Source: Aculops lycopersici
Taxonomy: Eukaryota; Arthropoda; Arachnida; Trombidiformes; Eriophyidae
Length of the DNA stretch: 64,000 nt
Reading direction: 5' to 3'
Assembly (NCBI GenBank): GCA_015350385.1
Contig: WNKI01000002.1
Span: 7,650,718 to 7,714,717 of the forward strand
The notes under the pieces were generated by a model that was not told where the DNA came from, did no database searches, and was given only the letters and a program-made list of their open reading frames with translations. Made by a program: the position numbers and the translations under genes. How positions within the stretch are numbered: position 1 is the stretch's first letter; every line of letters starts with the position of its first letter. This document shows, piece after piece, positions 31,494-40,896 of this stretch.

Positions 31494-32426
31494 ATGCAAC
31501 TACCTTCCTTCAGCTGGGCCAATGGAGCCGAAGTTTGGACCAATTCACTGGAGAAGGATGCTCAATACTATAAACTACGCAATCAAAAGATGCTTGAGAA
31601 ACACCCAACACTCGACCCAATTTACAGGACAAAACTACTCGACTGGCTTAGTCTAGTGTCGCACGTTTACAGCTTTCACCGGGAAACTTACCACCTTGCA
31701 ATCGATTACGTTGATAGATACCTTACTGCACAAGCAAATGTCACAAAGGATAAGCTCCAACTCATTGGAGCCACCTGCCTCTTCATTGCTGCCAAATACG
31801 AGGAAATTCGCCCACCAACAGTCAACGAATTTGCATACCTAACGGATGGTGGTTGCACTGCCGACGAGATAGTCAATATGGAAGTAGTCATCCTCAGTGC
31901 CATCGAGTGGGAGATAACACCAATGACACCCAACAGTTGGCTCAACATTTACAGTCTAGTTGTTAAGTTTAATATCAATTCAGTAGCCAACGTTATAGAT
32001 CTGGCCTTGCTTCACATCGAGTCACTTAGGTATTCAAATTTAACCCTCACAGCAGCAGCCCTCTATCACTTCACCAACGAGAAGACAGTTAAGCAATGCA
32101 CCGGTCTCAAATATCAAGAGCTCTCGGATTGTATCAACTGGTTGCAGCCATTCGTTGACTGCATCCAGGGAGAGGAACAACATCTCACACCGAAACCTTC
32201 GCCACATATGCACAATCACATCCAAAACGCCGAGGAGCTACTCGACAGGGTTGTTCTGAGGAAGGATCTTGTGAGGAGGTCGCTCAAGCGTAAAGCAGCC
32301 ATGTTGGAGGACATCACAGACTCAGAAAACGACTCGGTCCTGTCGTCGCCAGTCAAGCAATCAACTGTCTTGCTAACACCACCTAGCAGCACGAGAAAAT
32401 CACGCAAATATATGAAAAAAGCTTAG
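31494..32426 (+). CDS. CycE: Cyclin E
   Basis: G1/S cyclin that activates CDK2. The 310 residues contain the cyclin box with LLDWLSLVSHVY, HRETYHLAIDYVDRYL, LQLIGATCLFIAAKYEEI and EFAYLTDGGCTADEIVNME, the pattern of E-type cyclins, and the second fold (ALYHFTNEK). The C-terminal LLTPPSSTRK matches the Cdc4/Fbw7 phosphodegron, so turnover by SCF-Fbw7 is expected. The protein begins only a few residues before the conserved SWANGAEVW block; the long N-terminal extension of vertebrate and insect cyclin E is missing, unless an upstream exon exists. Converges on RWDD1. Confidence 0.94.
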   Translation: MQLPSFSWANGAEVWTNSLEKDAQYYKLRNQKMLEKHPTLDPIYRTKLLDWLSLVSHVYSFHRETYHLAIDYVDRYLTAQANVTKDKLQLIGATCLFIAAKYEEIRPPTVNEFAYLTDGGCTADEIVNMEVVILSAIEWEITPMTPNSWLNIYSLVVKFNINSVANVIDLALLHIESLRYSNLTLTAAALYHFTNEKTVKQCTGLKYQELSDCINWLQPFVDCIQGEEQHLTPKPSPHMHNHIQNAEELLDRVVLRKDLVRRSLKRKAAMLEDITDSENDSVLSSPVKQSTVLLTPPSSTRKSRKYMKKA

Positions 32427-32538
32427 GTCAAGTATTCATATCGGAGAAAGACTAAGCCTCGATCACTGAATTTTTCAATTCACCGCACCAAAATAGAGTC
32501 ACTATGCACAATTTTATGTATTTATTAATAAATTTATC

Positions 32539-33432
32539 CTATCTTTTTGAATTCAAACCACTTTGCTTAGTTGCATCTGGTTCACTTTCGTCTTCATCCT
32601 CGATGTCATAATCATCATCATCACTATCATCCTCATCTCCGGTAATGTCGCCCAAGTCAAATCCCTCACCTTCATCTATTTCAAACTCATCAATATTCTG
32701 TAATAAGGCTTCAATTTGCTCCTGCTCAAGATCCTCAACGAAGTTCAAATCTGATTCAGCCAGTGTTTTATCAGACTCGAACATTTCTCTGCCTGTCAAG
32801 CCCCTAGATCCAGGCACACCTTGCTCGGAAATCAGCTTCTTCTGTTGTTCCAATTTGAGTTTCAACATTTCAGCATCAAATTTGGCCTTCCAAGCCAGAA
32901 AAGTCTTTTCTGTAACTAGTGTGCCGTCTTGTTTCCGTCTTTCTTCCTCCTCCTCTTCCTTTATCTTACGATCTTTCTCCTTCTGTATTTCATTTGCCTC
33001 CTTTTCGGACACTGCAATTAGCCACTCAACTACATCGCTAACGAGCATAAATATCATAACACCTCCTAGTGATTCTTCAGCTTTTTCGTTTAAAAATGTA
33101 AATAATTCATCCAATTCATCCTCATTTAGGTTCTCGGAATCCAAGATCTCTATGTATGGCTTCTCGTCTGGATATTTGGGAGGTATTTTAAATTTCAACA
33201 CAACAGACGGATCTGTGGATGCCAGATCTTCTGAGCCTGTAGATTCATCGTCGGAATCGTCAACTCTGTCTCCGTCAATCTCTGCCTCTGGTTCCTCATA
33301 AGTTGATGCTTGTGGACGGACTTTTATTGAGAATGATATGGGTTGCTTGTTAGATGTGACTTGAATCTCATTGTAATAGATTTCGCTTAAAGCCTCGAGC
33401 TCGTTCTCCTGCTCCTCGACGTAGTTCATCAT
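32539..33432 (-). CDS. RWDD1: RWD domain-containing protein 1
   Basis: RWDD1/Gir2 family, the DRG2-binding factor that stabilises the DRG GTPase. The 297 residues start with an RWD domain (about 1-145: EEQENELEALSEIYYNE ... IPPKYPDEKPYIEI), with an acidic insertion near residues 50-75. A charged coiled-coil region follows (EKDRKIKEEEEEERRKQDGT), then TLVTEKTFLAWKAKFDAE and the GREMFE motif conserved in the family, and an acidic tail. Single exon. It faces V-ATPase subunit D across about 500 bp. Confidence 0.92.
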   Translation of the reverse strand: MMNYVEEQENELEALSEIYYNEIQVTSNKQPISFSIKVRPQASTYEEPEAEIDGDRVDDSDDESTGSEDLASTDPSVVLKFKIPPKYPDEKPYIEILDSENLNEDELDELFTFLNEKAEESLGGVMIFMLVSDVVEWLIAVSEKEANEIQKEKDRKIKEEEEEERRKQDGTLVTEKTFLAWKAKFDAEMLKLKLEQQKKLISEQGVPGSRGLTGREMFESDKTLAESDLNFVEDLEQEQIEALLQNIDEFEIDEGEGFDLGDITGDEDDSDDDDYDIEDEDESEPDATKQSGLNSKR

Positions 33433-33935
33433 TCAGTTGACTAGAAATAGGTAATCAATTTGGTTATTTTATTGTTAGACATTAATTTAATAAACATCAG
33501 TAAAAGTTTTACTTAGGTCTCGTGGATGACAAAGATTGCGAACTCACCATAACCATGTGTTTTATAATTCTGGCCTAGAGCTACAAGGATCATGCATTGG
33601 AAAAATATGCACATGGGAAGCTAGTTTTGTTGTGTGATCGAAGCTCTGAACGGCAGTGGGAAAAAATATGCCGACCCCCACAGATGAGCACTCAAAAGCG
33701 CCTCGGTTTAAATACATTGGCTTCATGTCAATTCCAGTTCCAAGACGTCCTATTCAGTTTATTTAGTAAGACTCATAGTTCGCTATGAGCCCAAGCCTAG
33801 TCCAATATTTAGTCAAACCTTCAAGATACAACTATTAGAAACTCTATATATTAGATTATCATAGCTGATTTACTATTTCTTTATCTTATATTAATATATT
33901 TACCTATATTGCAGGTGTAACCTTCAGAATCCATC
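33433..33935. other. Divergent promoter region, RWDD1 / V-ATPase D
   Basis: Region between two divergent genes. A 3' splice-like site (CTATATTGCAG at about 33905-33915) lies 20 bp before the V-ATPase ATG and suggests a 5'-UTR intron; the donor could not be chosen with confidence. No coding sequence found. Confidence 0.45.
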
Positions 33936-34685
33936 ATGAGTGGCAATGATAGAATCAATATATTTCCATCGCGTATGGCGATGACTCTAATGAAGGCTCG
34001 ATTGAAGGGAGCTGAGAAAGGTCATTCTTTATTGAAAAAGAAGGCTGATGCTTTACAAATTAAATTCAGGCAAATTCTCAAGAAGATTATCGAGACCAAA
34101 TCAGATATGGGAGGCGTGATGAAAGAAGCCTCATTCAGTATGTCTGAAGCCAAGTTTGCAGTCGGCAATGATTTCAATACCATTGTTCTACAAAATGTCA
34201 ACAAGGCACAAACGAAAGTTCGCACAAAGAAGGAGAATGTTGCCGGAGTCAACTTACCTATCTTTGAGGCTTACCAAGATAGTGGCGACACTTGGGAACT
34301 AGCTGGTCTAGCTCGTGGTGGACAGCAGCTATCCAAATTGAAGAAAAACTATGCCCGAGCCGTACAACTTCTAGTCGACTTAGCTTCATTACAAACGAGC
34401 TTCATAACATTGGACGAGGTTATTAAGGTCACAAATCGTCGTGTCAATGCACTGGAGCATGTTATCATTCCACGTGTCGAACGTACACTAGCCTACATTA
34501 TGACAGAACTAGATGAGCGTGAGAGAGAAGAGTTCTATCGTCTAAAGAAGGTTGTCGAGAAGAAGAAGATCAATCAAGAGGCCGAAAATGCAGATAGAGA
34601 TATTGATGAGATTACTCAGACAACTTCAGCTCTCGAAGTTCGAAATCTGTTGGAGGATCAGCTGGACGAGGATGTTTTATTTTAG
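33936..34685 (+). CDS. ATP6V1D: V-type proton ATPase subunit D
   Basis: Subunit D of the V1 rotor, part of the central stalk that couples ATP hydrolysis to proton pumping into endomembrane compartments. The 249 residues match the family length and are conserved throughout: IFPSRMAMTLMKARLKGAEKG, FKLKK-type helix, GLARGGQQL, LASLQTSFITLDEVIKVTNRRVNALEHVIIPR and FYRLKKVVEKKK. Long N- and C-terminal coiled coils are visible. Single coding exon. Confidence 0.97.
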   Translation: MSGNDRINIFPSRMAMTLMKARLKGAEKGHSLLKKKADALQIKFRQILKKIIETKSDMGGVMKEASFSMSEAKFAVGNDFNTIVLQNVNKAQTKVRTKKENVAGVNLPIFEAYQDSGDTWELAGLARGGQQLSKLKKNYARAVQLLVDLASLQTSFITLDEVIKVTNRRVNALEHVIIPRVERTLAYIMTELDEREREEFYRLKKVVEKKKINQEAENADRDIDEITQTTSALEVRNLLEDQLDEDVLF

Positions 34686-34844
34686 AATTGGCCTGTGAGT
34701 TCCAAATTAGTTGAGATTTATGTTTGACCATAATCAATATATTATTGTAATAATCCTTATCATTACTACCTAGGTAATTCTCTCTTTACCCATGTATATG
34801 TTATTCTTGACTAACAGAACATTAAATCAATTTTATGAGGGCCA

Positions 34845-37800
34845 TCATGCGGCCAGATCACGTTTGGTGTAGAAGTTGTTGAAATCTAGTCTGTAAAATA
34901 GGTTTTGTAACTTTGTCGAGGCTGTGAAATCTTGGCTCCTGACTGTTAATGCCTCCAATAATGTTTTGAGTTGCTTGTTAAATTTCTCATTGATTTCACT
35001 GATTCGAGCTTGGAAAACTTCTTCCGGGTTAGATAATTTTGGCTTAATGTTTCCTATTGACTCACTCTTTTGCATCTTACTATTTTGCTGATGGCTGTGC
35101 TGTGATGATAACGATAGCTTCCTCACTTGACTTGCTACATAACTTTCGCCTTGAGATGAGGAACCATCACTAGTCATCGGTCTCACTACAATATTTGGCC
35201 TCGGGTTTGATTTGGCATCGGTTTCATCACCTGTTCGGTTGGAGGATTTTGTACACGTCAAGCTGTTGATACTTCTGCTCCTGGTGTAGTTTGTGTTCTG
35301 TAACTCCTCCTGTTGTGTCAATTCTTGGGTGGCATATCTAGCCTCAATGACAACTGAGAAGTCCATACATAACAATAGTAGTTTAGTTACGTGGCCAAGA
35401 AGTTCATTGTCAGTCAACATGCTATCATGGACCAGGCCAGAAAGGAAGGCCCGATGCAGTTCTATGACCTCACCCACATTCTCTAAGCCCCCGTCCCTAA
35501 ACTTACTGATGAGTATTTGGAAACTTGGTTCAATGATTTCTATGGTGTAAAATAATAGGTTGTGAACAAAGTGGAGCATTTTGTGTCTGAGTGCAAAAGC
35601 TCCCTCGTAATTGTTAAATTTCAACAACCGGTTGATACGCCAAGTGGACTCTAGTTTTCTCTCGATATACTTGCAGCAGAATAGATGTCTAAACATCATT
35701 TGGTATAGCACTTGACAGTAGTCCTTGCATATGATCATCGATAACGGCCAAGAGACATCGTATGATAGTGTCAAAGACTCCCATCCTAATAGGTTACCTG
35801 AAGATGCACAGTAGTCAGAAGACGCCTGGTCTAAATCAGAGTTGCTATTTCCGTTAATACTAGCCATAATGTAGTAAAGAGATCCCTCTGACATCCTGAT
35901 GTGAACATCTTCTTTATATGGGTCACTATTACAACTTGATGTTCGTAAAGCTAATTCTAGTAATGACTCAAGCTTGGCCATGTTGATATCCTCCTTCGTC
36001 TTGCTTAGTTCCTCGTCGGCCATATCCATGAATTGAACGAAGAAATCACCGGAACTGAAAAGGAAGTATCTCTTCAAAGAGTAAAGGCGATCTATGAGTT
36101 TGTTCTCCACTAGTAGCAGATCAAGCAACTCTTTACTTGCAAACTTGTAAGCTGCGTCGATCTTACCATCGTACTCTCTAAGCTCTAGACAGTATACAAG
36201 AGGTTCTGTTTGAAGTGGTCTGAAGATTTTCTTTCCGTAATGTCGAACAACACTCAAGTACCTACCTGTGTCGTATATTTTCTCTTGTTTGAACTTCAGA
36301 AAGCAGGGGACCTTCGAGTCATCGCGAGTAAATCGTTTTCTCCAGAAGGTGTCTACATCGGTATTTACTTGTTGGTGGAGTTGCACAGTGTTTTGGGATC
36401 TATGGCTGGCGAATAAGTTCTTGGTTTCGGACTTGTTTTCCGTGTCTTCGATGAAAAATTCTCCATGTGGATCTTCGATGACACCTAGGTAAAGCCACTT
36501 TTGTAAAATGTCGAAGTAAGGTTCGCTTGCCGCTTTAAGTAAGGTTAGACAGAATTCGTTGGTTTTTGGGTTGGCACTGAAGTTAGCTACTCTATTGCTG
36601 AGGACAGTTAGTGTTTGACCTCCATAACATGCATCACGACTGATTTGATCCAAGATCTGCTTCAGGGCTTCCATGCGATAAAATATATCTTGCAATGAGT
36701 ACCACATAGACTGAAGCGTCATTCCACCTCCAATTGTCTTTACATGTAGATGAGAGATCAGATTAATATACTCTTTGACTAAATCTCTTATTGGTGCTGC
36801 AAGAGCTTGATTGCAAAGCCCGAAATTGACGTCTTCCGCATAATGCACAACAGTCGAGTATAGAGGACAAATCTTGATGATTCGGGTAGCCATAATGTAG
36901 ACCAGCTCATCACAGCCTCTATCAACTCCGATCGTATGTTTGTTTGGACTTTCTCGCGATGGTTGCATCCTTATGTACTTGCCCTCAGTTCCAATTAACA
37001 CATACAGTAGATCGAGAATAAGCGCGGACTCTTGTTCTGGTGGTGGCATATCAAGCAATGGGGGTGGTTGGCCGATGGAGACCCAATCGATCTTCTTGAA
37101 GTCGAACGAGAGGAAATGGTTTTTCGTATGAAGGTCTCGCATCTTCTGATATAAGACATCATTCTTGCCTCTGCTGCTTTTACGAGAGCTATTTCTCTCT
37201 CTTCGAGCTCTGTGAGCAGCAGGTGTAATGGCAACCATTGAAGTGGTGAGATCATTCTGATGGTGTGGTGTTCGCTGGGGTGGTAAAGTAGTTCGGTTTG
37301 GTTGCAAGGGTGCTTGTTGAACTGGTTGATTTGGCGTTGGTGGAAGTTGGTGATGAGCAGCCGTTGGTGTTTGTGGCGGCGGTGGAGCCCAAGATAATTG
37401 CCTGGTCTCATATGGGTTTGTCGGTGGTACAGTCGAATTGATTGGCACCGAGGTAATTCTTGTCGATGGCACTTGTGGGAGCGGTCTAGATGGTGGGACT
37501 TGTTGTAACAGTTGCTGACGTTGTTGTTGTTGGTGCGATTGCTGTTGTTGTTGATGTTGCTGTTGCTGTAGAAGTAGTTGCTGTTGTTGTTGTTGCAGTC
37601 TTTGCTGCTCCAACTTTTCATGCTTCTTCTGTCTTATCAACTTATGGAGGCGAATAAATTTTCTACCGGTGTTGCTGTCGTCTCCACCTATTCTCGCTGC
37701 CAGATGCAATACACCGTCAACATTCCTCAGTCCACCTTCTTCCCTTTGGATTCTATTATAGATAGCACGGATATTGTTATCTCCCCGATAGGATTGAATT

Positions 37801-37958
37801 TCATCTAAAGATACATTTACTGGCTGGACATAACTATTTTCTTGTCGGGCCCCGCTTATAAATTGTTGAGCCCATTGCTGACCGAGAGCTGGTTCCTCAA
37901 CCTCAAATATCTCCATCAATTTATTGACAAGATGATAAATGTGATTTTCCATTGTCAT
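34845..37958 (-). CDS. TUBGCP2: Gamma-tubulin complex component 2
   Basis: Core subunit of the gamma-tubulin small complex that nucleates microtubules. The 1037-residue frame has a Gln-rich stretch at about residues 113-150, a Pro-rich linker, then the GCP grip1 domain (AEDVNFGLCNQALAAPIRDLVKEY) and grip2 domain (LKRYFLFSSGDFFVQFMD, LESLLELALRTSS, MMFRHLFCCKYIERKL) and a C-terminal RLDFNNFY motif. The HGEFFIED and RYFL...GDFFVQFMD blocks favour GCP2 over GCP3. A Ser/Gln-rich insertion lies between the last grip2 helices. The single exon is long for this family elsewhere. Confidence 0.93.
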   Translation of the reverse strand: MTMENHIYHLVNKLMEIFEVEEPALGQQWAQQFISGARQENSYVQPVNVSLDEIQSYRGDNNIRAIYNRIQREEGGLRNVDGVLHLAARIGGDDSNTGRKFIRLHKLIRQKKHEKLEQQRLQQQQQQLLLQQQQHQQQQQSHQQQQRQQLLQQVPPSRPLPQVPSTRITSVPINSTVPPTNPYETRQLSWAPPPPQTPTAAHHQLPPTPNQPVQQAPLQPNRTTLPPQRTPHHQNDLTTSMVAITPAAHRARRERNSSRKSSRGKNDVLYQKMRDLHTKNHFLSFDFKKIDWVSIGQPPPLLDMPPPEQESALILDLLYVLIGTEGKYIRMQPSRESPNKHTIGVDRGCDELVYIMATRIIKICPLYSTVVHYAEDVNFGLCNQALAAPIRDLVKEYINLISHLHVKTIGGGMTLQSMWYSLQDIFYRMEALKQILDQISRDACYGGQTLTVLSNRVANFSANPKTNEFCLTLLKAASEPYFDILQKWLYLGVIEDPHGEFFIEDTENKSETKNLFASHRSQNTVQLHQQVNTDVDTFWRKRFTRDDSKVPCFLKFKQEKIYDTGRYLSVVRHYGKKIFRPLQTEPLVYCLELREYDGKIDAAYKFASKELLDLLLVENKLIDRLYSLKRYFLFSSGDFFVQFMDMADEELSKTKEDINMAKLESLLELALRTSSCNSDPYKEDVHIRMSEGSLYYIMASINGNSNSDLDQASSDYCASSGNLLGWESLTLSYDVSWPLSMIICKDYCQVLYQMMFRHLFCCKYIERKLESTWRINRLLKFNNYEGAFALRHKMLHFVHNLLFYTIEIIEPSFQILISKFRDGGLENVGEVIELHRAFLSGLVHDSMLTDNELLGHVTKLLLLCMDFSVVIEARYATQELTQQEELQNTNYTRSRSINSLTCTKSSNRTGDETDAKSNPRPNIVVRPMTSDGSSSQGESYVASQVRKLSLSSQHSHQQNSKMQKSESIGNIKPKLSNPEEVFQARISEINEKFNKQLKTLLEALTVRSQDFTASTKLQNLFYRLDFNNFYTKRDLAA

Positions 37959-38455
37959 GCAAACGATTGACTTTTGTAATAATTAATAAATATAGAAAAT
38001 AAAAATAGAAAATTCAGAGAAGGGGCATTCAGGTCGAATACAATTAACGATGTCGGCGATAAAACCAACTTGGCCGAATGTTTTTGTTCATCTCTCGTTG
38101 AGAAATTCAAAAAACTGCAGAATGATAGGCGATTCGCTGCAACAGTCAGATCATGGCATGACGGCGGGCTCGCAGAAAAATAAGAAAAGTGTCAGGAGTG
38201 GGGTTCGAACCCACGCCTTCTTTCGAAGAGTGGAGCTTAAATCCACCGCCTTAGACCGCTCGGCCATCCTGACTCAAATCATACAAAACCTGTTTGAAAC
38301 TTACAGCAGAATAATAGTACGGTTTAAGTCTCACCAGCACGTGAGTGTCTTTGCACGCCCTGGGTTTACCAAATCACATGTAAACAAAACCGATATACCT
38401 CATTACATTTTGTTTCAATCCATCGACAAAGACTCAGGCCTCAAGGCTTTCGACC
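37959..38455. other. TUBGCP2-MLH1 spacer with tRNA gene
   Basis: Region between divergent TUBGCP2 and MLH1. The only recognised element is the tRNA-Leu gene on the minus strand, listed separately. Confidence 0.6.
38191..38273 (-). tRNA. tRNA-Leu (anticodon UAA)
   Basis: The 83-nt minus-strand sequence folds as a class II tRNA: seven perfect acceptor pairs (GTCAGGA with TCCTGAC), D arm containing the A-box sequence TGGCCGAGCGGTC, anticodon stem GTGGA/TCCAC with loop TTTAAGC giving anticodon TAA, a variable arm, and T arm with B-box GGTTCGAACCC. No intron. A run of T on the coding strand right after the gene is a pol III terminator. Decodes the Leu codon UUA. Confidence 0.95.
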
Positions 38456-40546
38456 ATGTCGAAAATAATCAAACTACCAGAGAGCACTATTCGACACATA
38501 GCCGCCGGTGAGGTTATAACAAAACCTACGAATGTCATAAAGGAACTTATAGAGAACAGTCTCGATGCAAAAGCAAGCAACATCAGGATTACTATTGACA
38601 AGGGTGGTTTCAATCTAATAGAAATCATTGACAATGGTTCAGGTATTGCTCGCATAAACGCTGAACTTCTGTGTCACCGTTATGCAACCTCCAAGTTATA
38701 CGCAGCTTCAGACCTCACGAGGATATGCACTTTTGGTTTCCGTGGCGAAGCTCTTGCCTCAGTTAGCGAGGTTGCCGATGTTGAAGTAAAGACCTTCAAC
38801 AAGAAGGATATCAAAGGTTGGCAAGCGAGATATAAACATGGCACTTTGATCGCACAGCCAGAGGAAAAATTTGTCCAGAATGTGGGAACCCAGTTAAGAA
38901 TAACAAATTTGTTCCATGGTATGGAAACCCGACTGGTCACCACAACTCGTGGAATTAACGATGAGAAGAAAGCTATTACCGATCTGGTAACCAGATATGC
39001 AATGCAGAACCGCCAAAACTTAACGATAGTTCTCAAAGAAGTGGGTAGTTCACTTGACATTGTTTGCGCAATCGCCCCTATGACGGCCTCAGCTGGTTTT
39101 GGAATGTTCCACGGGTTGGAGTACGAAGTCAATCTAATTGAGTCATATGTGGACGTTAGTGAGCAAATCAAATTGAAATCAGAAATTTACTTCTCTTTCA
39201 AGGAATCAAAGATAAATGTCAATCACTCACAGTTTGTTCTATTTGTCAACAACAGATTAGTGGATTGTCAACGTCTTAAAAAAGAACTAGAGGCCGCTGC
39301 GGCTGATCAATTGAATCTGAAGAATTATTCAACTATATTTCATGTGTCCATTGAAGTACCATCACACGATGTTGATGTTAACGCCCATCCAGCGAAAGCT
39401 GAGGTAGTATTACATTATGAAAACGAAATCGTGAATTACATGACAGATGCACTAAAAACGAGCATTCAGGGAGTGCTAAGCAGAAAGAGTTTACCTTGCG
39501 CGAAACAACAACAAAAGGCCATCGGCGATGTGTTGAGAGAAACTGCGCATAGCTCCCAAAGTCAAAGAAAGGATAAAATTGTTTTGGCCCCTAAAGCCTT
39601 GAACCGTCTCAGCATAATGGCTCCTGGTAGTTTGGATGCAACAACCAGTAGTATCAGGTCGGATGCCGTCGCCCCAAACCCACAAAGACGAGCACAACCT
39701 GTTGCTAAAACTGGAATCCCCGCGCGTCGACCTCACGATCTCATCCACAATGACCACACTCAACAGACACTAACACAACAATCCTCACTTATACCTCCAC
39801 GAAGGCCGCGTCGACCTTGCAAATTGGGTAGCATCGCAGTTCTTAGAAAGATGGTGTTGGAAGAAAAATCTCACGACAGCATCAAGGATAGCACATTCAT
39901 TGGAATTTTCGACCACGACAGAGCTTTAATCCAAATGGAAACTAGAATTTACTATATAAACCTCAAGGCTTATCTCAGAGAGTTATACTACCAGATTTAC
40001 CTCTTCGACTTCACCAACTTTCCCCCGATTCGGATTCTTCCGCCTGGAAACAAAATAGCCTACATGATTGATATTCACCTGACCGATCTACATAATTATC
40101 AACCAAGTGAGTTCGCCAAGCTACGATTCAAGACATCCAAGAGTGTACTTGAGTTCCTGCTCAAGAAGGTGGAGATGTTTAAGGATTACTTAAGCCTAGA
40201 CTTTACAAGCGAGGAAATACTTACCATTCCATGTTTGATGCCTGAAGAAGTCCCAAACCTGATATACTTGGGGAAGCTATTCGTCGACCTAGCCAATACA
40301 GTTGGTTATACTGATGAACGCGAGTGTTTCAGAGCCATCGGCCGGCTTCTCGCCGACTTCTACTCTGAGGCCCCAGCCAACCTGAAGGACGAAAATGTTC
40401 ACAAACAGTATCACGATATCATAGAGACAAAACTTTATAATGCCTTGAGGAATTATCTAGTGCCTCCGGAGTGGTTGTTTACCAGAGCTAATATTTGCCA
40501 AATAAGTGATACCAAAGATCTCTACAAAGTATTTGAACGTTGTTAA
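38456..40546 (+). CDS. MLH1: DNA mismatch repair protein MLH1
   Basis: MutL homologue that pairs with PMS-type partners to license strand excision. The 696 residues begin with the GHKL ATPase domain: IAAGEV, NSLDAKAS, DNGSGI and GFRGEALAS, followed by the transducer domain (DVNAHPAKAEV). A poorly conserved linker (about 345-470) separates the C-terminal dimerisation domain, which contains FIGIFDHDRALIQ, YLRELYYQIYLFDFTNFP and YDxKALRNYLVPP-like blocks. The C-terminal FERC is the invariant MLH1 terminus. Length is somewhat below vertebrate MLH1 (756). Single exon. Confidence 0.95.
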   Translation: MSKIIKLPESTIRHIAAGEVITKPTNVIKELIENSLDAKASNIRITIDKGGFNLIEIIDNGSGIARINAELLCHRYATSKLYAASDLTRICTFGFRGEALASVSEVADVEVKTFNKKDIKGWQARYKHGTLIAQPEEKFVQNVGTQLRITNLFHGMETRLVTTTRGINDEKKAITDLVTRYAMQNRQNLTIVLKEVGSSLDIVCAIAPMTASAGFGMFHGLEYEVNLIESYVDVSEQIKLKSEIYFSFKESKINVNHSQFVLFVNNRLVDCQRLKKELEAAAADQLNLKNYSTIFHVSIEVPSHDVDVNAHPAKAEVVLHYENEIVNYMTDALKTSIQGVLSRKSLPCAKQQQKAIGDVLRETAHSSQSQRKDKIVLAPKALNRLSIMAPGSLDATTSSIRSDAVAPNPQRRAQPVAKTGIPARRPHDLIHNDHTQQTLTQQSSLIPPRRPRRPCKLGSIAVLRKMVLEEKSHDSIKDSTFIGIFDHDRALIQMETRIYYINLKAYLRELYYQIYLFDFTNFPPIRILPPGNKIAYMIDIHLTDLHNYQPSEFAKLRFKTSKSVLEFLLKKVEMFKDYLSLDFTSEEILTIPCLMPEEVPNLIYLGKLFVDLANTVGYTDERECFRAIGRLLADFYSEAPANLKDENVHKQYHDIIETKLYNALRNYLVPPEWLFTRANICQISDTKDLYKVFERC

Positions 40547-40896
40547 AAATATAGTACTCAGATGCATTCCAGATTTCATCTATTTAATCACTACTCTTGT
40601 TACTATTGTAAATGAGTTATTCTTTTACAACGATGCGACTTGAGTCAAAGCTTGCCTCTCTCTAAACCTATTTGTCTGAGATTGAATGATATCAAATCAA
40701 GCTATCTATATGATATCAAGACCCTGTAAGCTTAAAAAACTGGCTTAGATTTGTATCTCGTGTAACAGGCTCAATATGGATTTGACAAGAAACTCTCATT
40801 ACGAGAATAATTAAACACACTGTTATGTTGATTCTGGTAAGATGATATTTTCCATGTAACAGTTGCGTATTGTGGTGCAACGCATTCTTCAACTAT
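40547..40896. other. Convergent spacer, MLH1 / SSRP1
   Basis: 350 bp of 3' flanking sequence shared by convergent genes. No further feature recognised. Confidence 0.6.

Noticed and set aside
36995..37621. Asn-rich minus-strand frame overlapping TUBGCP2
   Set aside because: Alternate frame of the CAA/CAG-rich stretch in TUBGCP2.
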